Shown here one piece after another: positions 18,890-22,246 of a stretch of 22,246 bases of DNA (the first letter of the stretch is position 1; each line of letters begins with the position of its first letter). Under the pieces are notes generated by a model. The model saw only the letters and a list, made by a program, of their open reading frames with translations, made no database searches and was not told where the DNA came from. Source of the stretch: Chara braunii (Eukaryota; Streptophyta; Charophyceae; Charales; Characeae). The stretch is taken from assembly GCA_003427395.1 (NCBI GenBank), contig BFEA01000045.1:4477009-4499254 (forward strand), given 5' to 3'. A program made the position numbers and the translations under genes.

Positions 18890-18912
18890 AAAAAAAAAAA
18901 AAAAAAAAAAAA
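18890..18912 (+). repeat. A23 tract
   Basis: An uninterrupted run of 23 A after GGAGGGGG; downstream sequence remains A/G-rich. No retroposon body was identified in front of it. Confidence 0.9.
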
Positions 18913-19010
18913 GAGAGGAAAAGAAAAAAGGGCACTAACAGCCAAAAACGACCACTTGGGGAGGTGCATCCGTGACCAGATTCGTTATGGAATATGGCGG
19001 CTGCAATGGA

Positions 19011-19055
19011 CTTGATTTTCTTTGATTTTCGCTGAGAAAATCAAAGAAAATCAAG
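19011..19055. repeat. Perfect 20-bp inverted repeat, 5-nt loop
   Basis: CTTGATTTTCTTTGATTTTC (19011-19030), loop GCTGA, exact reverse complement at 19036-19055. Each arm is itself a doubled TTTGATTTTC-like decamer. AT-rich, so a cruciform or an RNA hairpin is possible. Confidence 0.95.
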
Positions 19056-19061
19056 GCCCTA

Positions 19062-19410
19062 TGCAACCGAAAAATAACGGATTGCATGGGGGAGGGAAAA
19101 CACATGTTTTGGATACATCCGGAGCCAAAATCAAGTTTGGATGCATCCGGGAGTTGGCCATTTGCTTTTCTTTCAAGTAGGGGCTAGTTGTGGGGCATTG
19201 GGGCTAGGAAATTGACCCCTATTGCAGTCCGAGTTGCAACGGACTGCATAAGGGAAGGAAAACACATGTTCTAGATGCATCCGGAGCTAACATTGAGTCC
19301 GGATGCACTTGGGAGTCTAGCGCTTCATTTCTCTCTAATATGGGGCAGGTTGTGGGGCTGTGGGACTAGGGAAATAGCCATGAATGCAGTCCGAGAGATA
19401 ACGGACTCCA
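19062..19410 (+). repeat. 161-bp diverged tandem units, each headed by the dyad motif
   Basis: The dyad motif starts at 19062 (variant), 19223 (perfect) and 19385 (one mismatch), spaced 161 and 162 bp. Between them both units share, in order, GGAAAACACATGTT, GATGCATCCGG-like sequence, TCCGGATGCA or GGATGCATCC, GGGAGT, TTTCT(T/C)TC, GTTGTGGGGC and GGGACTAGG or GGGCTAGG. This is an old tandem duplication of a roughly nucleosome-length unit. Confidence 0.85.
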
Positions 19411-19713
19411 TGAGGATGTCGGGGCCAAGGAAAAATTCGGCACATGAGCGGCACCTAAGGGAGGAAGGTTGGAGCCGCCAACGACGAGGGGGATCCAAAA
19501 AAAATAAAGATGGAATGCTGTCCAGGATGTTCCAAGAGGAACTTGGGCCATGCAAGAAAAAAAATAAATAGCGGCGCTAGCATATGGCACCGTCAAGATC
19601 GAGGATCTAGACGGGGGAAAATATCAGCGCCGCTAGTGCAAGCGCTAGCAGGGGCAAGTGGGAGAGCAACGGGAGGAAGGCAAGAAAAAATAATAATGGT
19701 AGGGGGCCTGCCC

Positions 19714-19739
19714 GGCTGTCCGAGATATCACGGACTAGC
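19714..19739. repeat. Dyad motif, decayed copy
   Basis: GTCCG-AGATATCA-CGGAC core retained with the 8-nt spacer; outer arms have diverged. Confidence 0.6.
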
Positions 19740-19875
19740 TAGGCTTAAGAAAATAGAGCCTCAAGGGGCCCCACATGAGAAAATGGCTGTCTGGAGAAAA
19801 TCGGAGCAAGGGGTCTCAAAATCAGGGATAACGAGAGCGAAATGGAGCCCCCTAGGAGCATAGGGGTGCCATTAC

Positions 19876-19901
19876 TGCAATCCGTGATATAACGGCCTAG
19901 T
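19876..19901. repeat. Dyad motif, decayed copy
   Basis: TGCAATCCG-TGATATAA-CGGCCTAGT. Left arm intact, right arm altered, spacer still 8 nt. Confidence 0.6.
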
Positions 19902-20153
19902 AATTGCTGAGAATCTGGCTTTGAATGAGGTTCTAGAGGCTAGGAAGGAGGGTGCACAACTGTTTGACACTTGTCACGACTGAAATAAAGGAAAAGGAGA
20001 GAAAAAGGGGAGAAAATGGAGGGGAAATGAGACAAAAGGGGAAAAAAGAGTGGAGGGAAATATGCCGGCCTGTTGGGACGGTTGCAGTAGGGATTGGCAG
20101 GTCCCTACGATGACCTCATCCCTCCTAGATTCAAGGAGGGCAGTCCGGATTGC

Positions 20154-20182
20154 AGAGATATGGCCCTTGGGCCATTATCTCT
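20154..20182. repeat. Hairpin with 2-nt loop
   Basis: AGAGATATGGCCC (20154-20166) faces GGGCCATTATCTCT (20169-20182), complementary with one bulge. Confidence 0.85.
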
Positions 20183-20288
20183 ACAATATCTGAGTTAAAA
20201 AGGGAAAATTGAGGAAAAATGCAGAAGTGAGTTGGCCGGTTTTCTTTTGGACCATGGATCTAAGATTAGATCTTATGGTGGAGAGGAT

Positions 20289-20324
20289 CTAGCCGTTTTT
20301 TGTGGGCCAGCACAAAACGGCTAG
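20289..20324. repeat. Inverted repeat CTAGCCGTTTT
   Basis: CTAGCCGTTTTTTGTG (20289-20304) and CACAAAACGGCTAG (20311-20324) pair with a two-base bulge across a 6-nt loop. Confidence 0.85.
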
Positions 20325-20492
20325 CTCCGGAATGAGGTGGCAGCCCAAAATGGAAAAAGACAAAGGAGAGAAGAGGACAAAACTGTGCATTTGGCCCAAA
20401 AAGAGAGTCAAATGCATCAGAAATTGAGAATGTGGACTTTGGGGCCCAAAATTGAGGGAAGGGCTACCATGGGGTAGTCCGGAATATTGTGG

Positions 20493-20519
20493 GCCTTGGA
20501 TCTCAGCCAGATCCAAGGC
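20493..20519. repeat. Perfect 11-bp hairpin
   Basis: GCCTTGGATCT-CAGCC-AGATCCAAGGC. Confidence 0.9.
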
Positions 20520-20695
20520 TGAGAATGCACCGCCACATGGGAAAATGCACCTGCTCAAAAAGAGGCCAAGATCAGAAAAGTAAAGGAAATGGGCCTGTAG
20601 GCCCTTGTTTTTCAAGTAAGGCTGCCCCTTGGGCATGGGGACCCTATGAAACAATATTTTTGAAATTGAAAAGAGGCCAAGGGAGGCCAAGGGGG

Positions 20696-20724
20696 AGTCC
20701 GAGTTGGTACCAGCCACTCGGACT
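20696..20724. repeat. Perfect 9-bp inverted repeat related to the dyad motif
   Basis: AGTCCGAGT (20696-20704) and ACTCGGACT (20716-20724), with an 11-nt spacer that itself contains TGGTACCA. Shares the AGTCCG/CGGACT half-sites but not the 8-nt spacing. Confidence 0.8.
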
Positions 20725-21285
20725 GCATGTACCTGGCCAAAATGAGGCCCGGGTACCTCCGGAGAGGCCCAGTGCTGAAATCTTGCCTTGGGGGTTCCTC
20801 GGTCCACCTTGGGGCACATGGGGAGGCTCATGGGCTGGGCGGTGTACCAGTTTCAGCCTACATAAGTTGGGATTTCAGTCCGCCACTCCCACATTTGCAT
20901 GAGAGGAGCCCATGCTGCCCAAATGAGCCTGTGAGAGAGCTCTACTCACTTGAAGTGAAAGGAGGGGAACCGCTGTCAGTATTGGAGCTTGGAGATGGTA
21001 GTGAGCTAGAGGAGGAGGCTCTAGAGGCTAGGTAGTAGTGAGGGAGGTGGTCCGCCATAGCCCCCAGCCTGTGAGAGAGAAGGGGGGGCTGGAAAGAGTC
21101 CCATTAGCCCTCCTAGAGGGAAGGACTCCATAACCAAAGCAAGAGAGGTCTGCCATAGCTTAAGGAGAAGGTGATAGAGGAGGAGGAAATGAGTTAAAGG
21201 AGGATGGGAGCCATAACCAGGAAGTGAGCATCAAGGTTGAGACTCCACCTGCAAGCCACCAGTAGAGGTGAGTGGAAGGAAGAAG

Positions 21286-21470
21286 CTTCTTCTTCTTCTT
21301 CTTCTTCTTCTTCTTCTTCTTCTTCTTCCTCGTCTTCTTCGTCAGCTTCCTCTCCTTCTTCTTCTTCTTCTTCTTCTTCTTCCTCCTCCTCCCTCTCATC
21401 CTTCATCTTCTTCTTCTTCTTCTTCTTCTCCTTCTTCTTCCCCCTTCCTCTCCTCTTTGATCTCCTCCAT
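21286..21470 (+). repeat. Interrupted (TTC)n/(CCT)n microsatellite
   Basis: CTT/TTC repeats with CCT and CGT interruptions, beginning at an AGAAGCTTCT palindrome. It creates long Ser, Leu, Phe, Lys and Glu homopolymer-like frames on both strands, which I treat as artefacts. Confidence 0.95.
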
Positions 21471-21487
21471 CTCTTGATTTTCACCTA

Positions 21488-22246
21488 TTTGGTAGAAGTT
21501 TGAGTTGCGATTCACCCTTGGATGTTCCGCTGCACTTCCTTTGTGTTTTGGCCTGTCCATTCTCTCATTTTGCTCTTATTTGGTAGTAGTTTGAGTTGCG
21601 ATTCACCCTTGGATGTTCCGCTGCACTTCGTTTGTGTTTTGGCCTGTCCATTCTCTCATTTTAGTTTGAGTTGCGATTCACCCTTGGATGTTCCGCTGCA
21701 TTTCCTTTGTGTTTTGGCCTGTCCATTATCTCATTTTGCTCTCATTTAGCAGTAGTTTGAGTTGCGATTCACCCTTGGATATTCCGCTGCACTTCCTTTG
21801 TGTTTTGGCCTGTCCATTCTCTTTTTTTGCTCTCATTTGGTAGTGGTTTGAGTTGCGATTCACCCTTGGATGTTCCGCTGCACTTCCTTTGTGCTTTGGC
21901 ATGTCCATTCTTTCACTTTGCTCTCGTTTGGTAGTAGTTTGAGTTGCGATTCACCCTTGGATGTTCCGCTGCACTTCCTTTGTGTTTTGGCCTATCCATT
22001 CTCGCATTTTGCTCTCATTTGGTAGTAGTTTGAGTTGTGATTGACCCTTGGATGTTCCGCTGCACTTTGGCTTGTCCATTCTCTCACTTTGCTCTCGTTT
22101 GGTAGTAGTTTGAGTTGCGATTCACCCTTAGATGTTCCGCTGCACTTCCTTTGTGTTTTGGCCTGTCCATTCTCTCATTTTGCTCTCATTTGGTAGTAGT
22201 TTGAGATGCGATTCACCCTTGGATGTTCCGCTACACTTCCTTTGTG
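21488..22246 (+). repeat. 91-bp tandem satellite, nine starts, runs off the window
   Basis: TGAG(T/A)TG(C/T)GATT(C/G)ACCCTT begins at 21501, 21592, 21667, 21758, 21849, 21940, 22031, 22111 and 22202. Spacings are 91, 75, 91, 91, 91, 91, 80 and 91 bp; the two short units lack 16 and 11 bp. Copies are very similar. The unit includes GGATGTTCCGCTGCACTTCC, then TTGTGTTTTGGCCTGTCCAT and CTCATTTTGCTCTCATTTGG. The array is still continuing at the end, so its full length is unknown. Confidence 0.97.

Larger units (their letters stand above)
19588..20110 (+). repeat. Diverged 1.22-kb-period duplication, copy 2
   Basis: Partner of 18366-18880, with the same order of landmarks. Similarity is clear around 19588-19690 and 19960-20108 and weaker in between. 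No coding capacity. Confidence 0.75.
20111..21285 (+). other. Hairpin-rich, purine-rich non-coding sequence
   Basis: About 1.2 kb with no recognisable gene. It contains CCCTCCT/AGGAGGG (20120-20140), a fused dyad GCAGTCCGGATTGC (20140-20153), and the hairpins listed separately at 20154, 20289, 20493 and 20696. Several GAGGCCAAG(G/A) and CCTGTGAGAGAG phrases recur. Open frames up to 180 codons cover both strands at once and lack domains. Confidence 0.55.

Noticed and set aside
20289-20902. Open frames of 180 (-) and 137 (+) codons
   Set aside because: They overlap on opposite strands across hairpins and purine-rich repeats, with no recognisable motif; stop-poor composition explains them.
21160-21503. 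Several Ser/Leu/Phe/Lys/Glu homopolymer-like frames
   Set aside because: All are readings of the same (TTC)n microsatellite in different frames.

Overview
This is a eukaryotic, repeat-dominated, non-coding-rich window. The gag and pol protein families seen here resemble LTR-retrotransposon proteins I remember from the charophyte green alga Chara. The assignment to a streptophyte alga or plant is therefore an inference from memory, of moderate confidence, and not a search result. No prokaryotic features (operons, Shine-Dalgarno sites, CRISPR, IS elements) are present. No intact host gene could be demonstrated. The window starts in a poly(A) foldback and ends inside a tandem satellite, as short repeat-bounded contigs often do.

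Region 1 (about 64-6645) is the coding body and 3' LTR of a Ty3/gypsy chromovirus-type retrotransposon (element A). In order it carries gag (coiled coil, capsid, CCHC knuckle), a conserved linker, an aspartic protease, reverse transcriptase, RNase H, integrase and a chromodomain-like tail, then a polypurine tract and a TATA-bearing LTR. The element is dead. The reading frame changes at about 1285, between 1704 and 2100, near 2475, 2997, 3698 and 4700. In-frame stops lie at 1702, 1988, 2254 and 4281. RT has a deletion next to motif A, the first integrase Asp codon reads Tyr, and a 68-bp tandem duplication cuts off the C-terminus. The 5' LTR is not in the window.

Region 2 (6646-10936) is intergenic. 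It has two long (GA)n arrays, a two-copy 460-bp tandem duplication, an inverted pair of telomere-like repeats, a two-copy 362-bp GC-rich tandem duplication and a 62-bp cluster of six TTGACC motifs. Region 3 (10937-12130) is the decayed gag of a second, unrelated LTR element (element B). All five of its in-frame stops noted here are TGA. Region 4 (12131-17756) is mostly unexplained sequence, with a 51-bp tandem duplication, one reverse-strand open frame of 171 codons (12990-13505) that might be an exon, and a short 60-bp repeat.

Region 5 (17757-21285) is the least ordinary part. Two overlapping palindromes stand just upstream of a TATA-like box, followed by a 26-bp minisatellite. After that comes about 3 kb of strongly purine-rich (+ strand), hairpin-rich DNA built from diverged repeats. 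A dyad motif, TGCAGTCCG-8 nt-CGGACTGCA, recurs at least seven times with a constant 8-nt spacer, often about 160 bp apart, inside a diverged duplication of about 1.22 kb. Region 6 (21286-22246) is a (TTC)n tract followed by a 91-bp tandem satellite running off the end.

I did not find a convincing new gene system. The best candidate for something undescribed is the dyad-motif repeat family of 18.4-20.7 kb.
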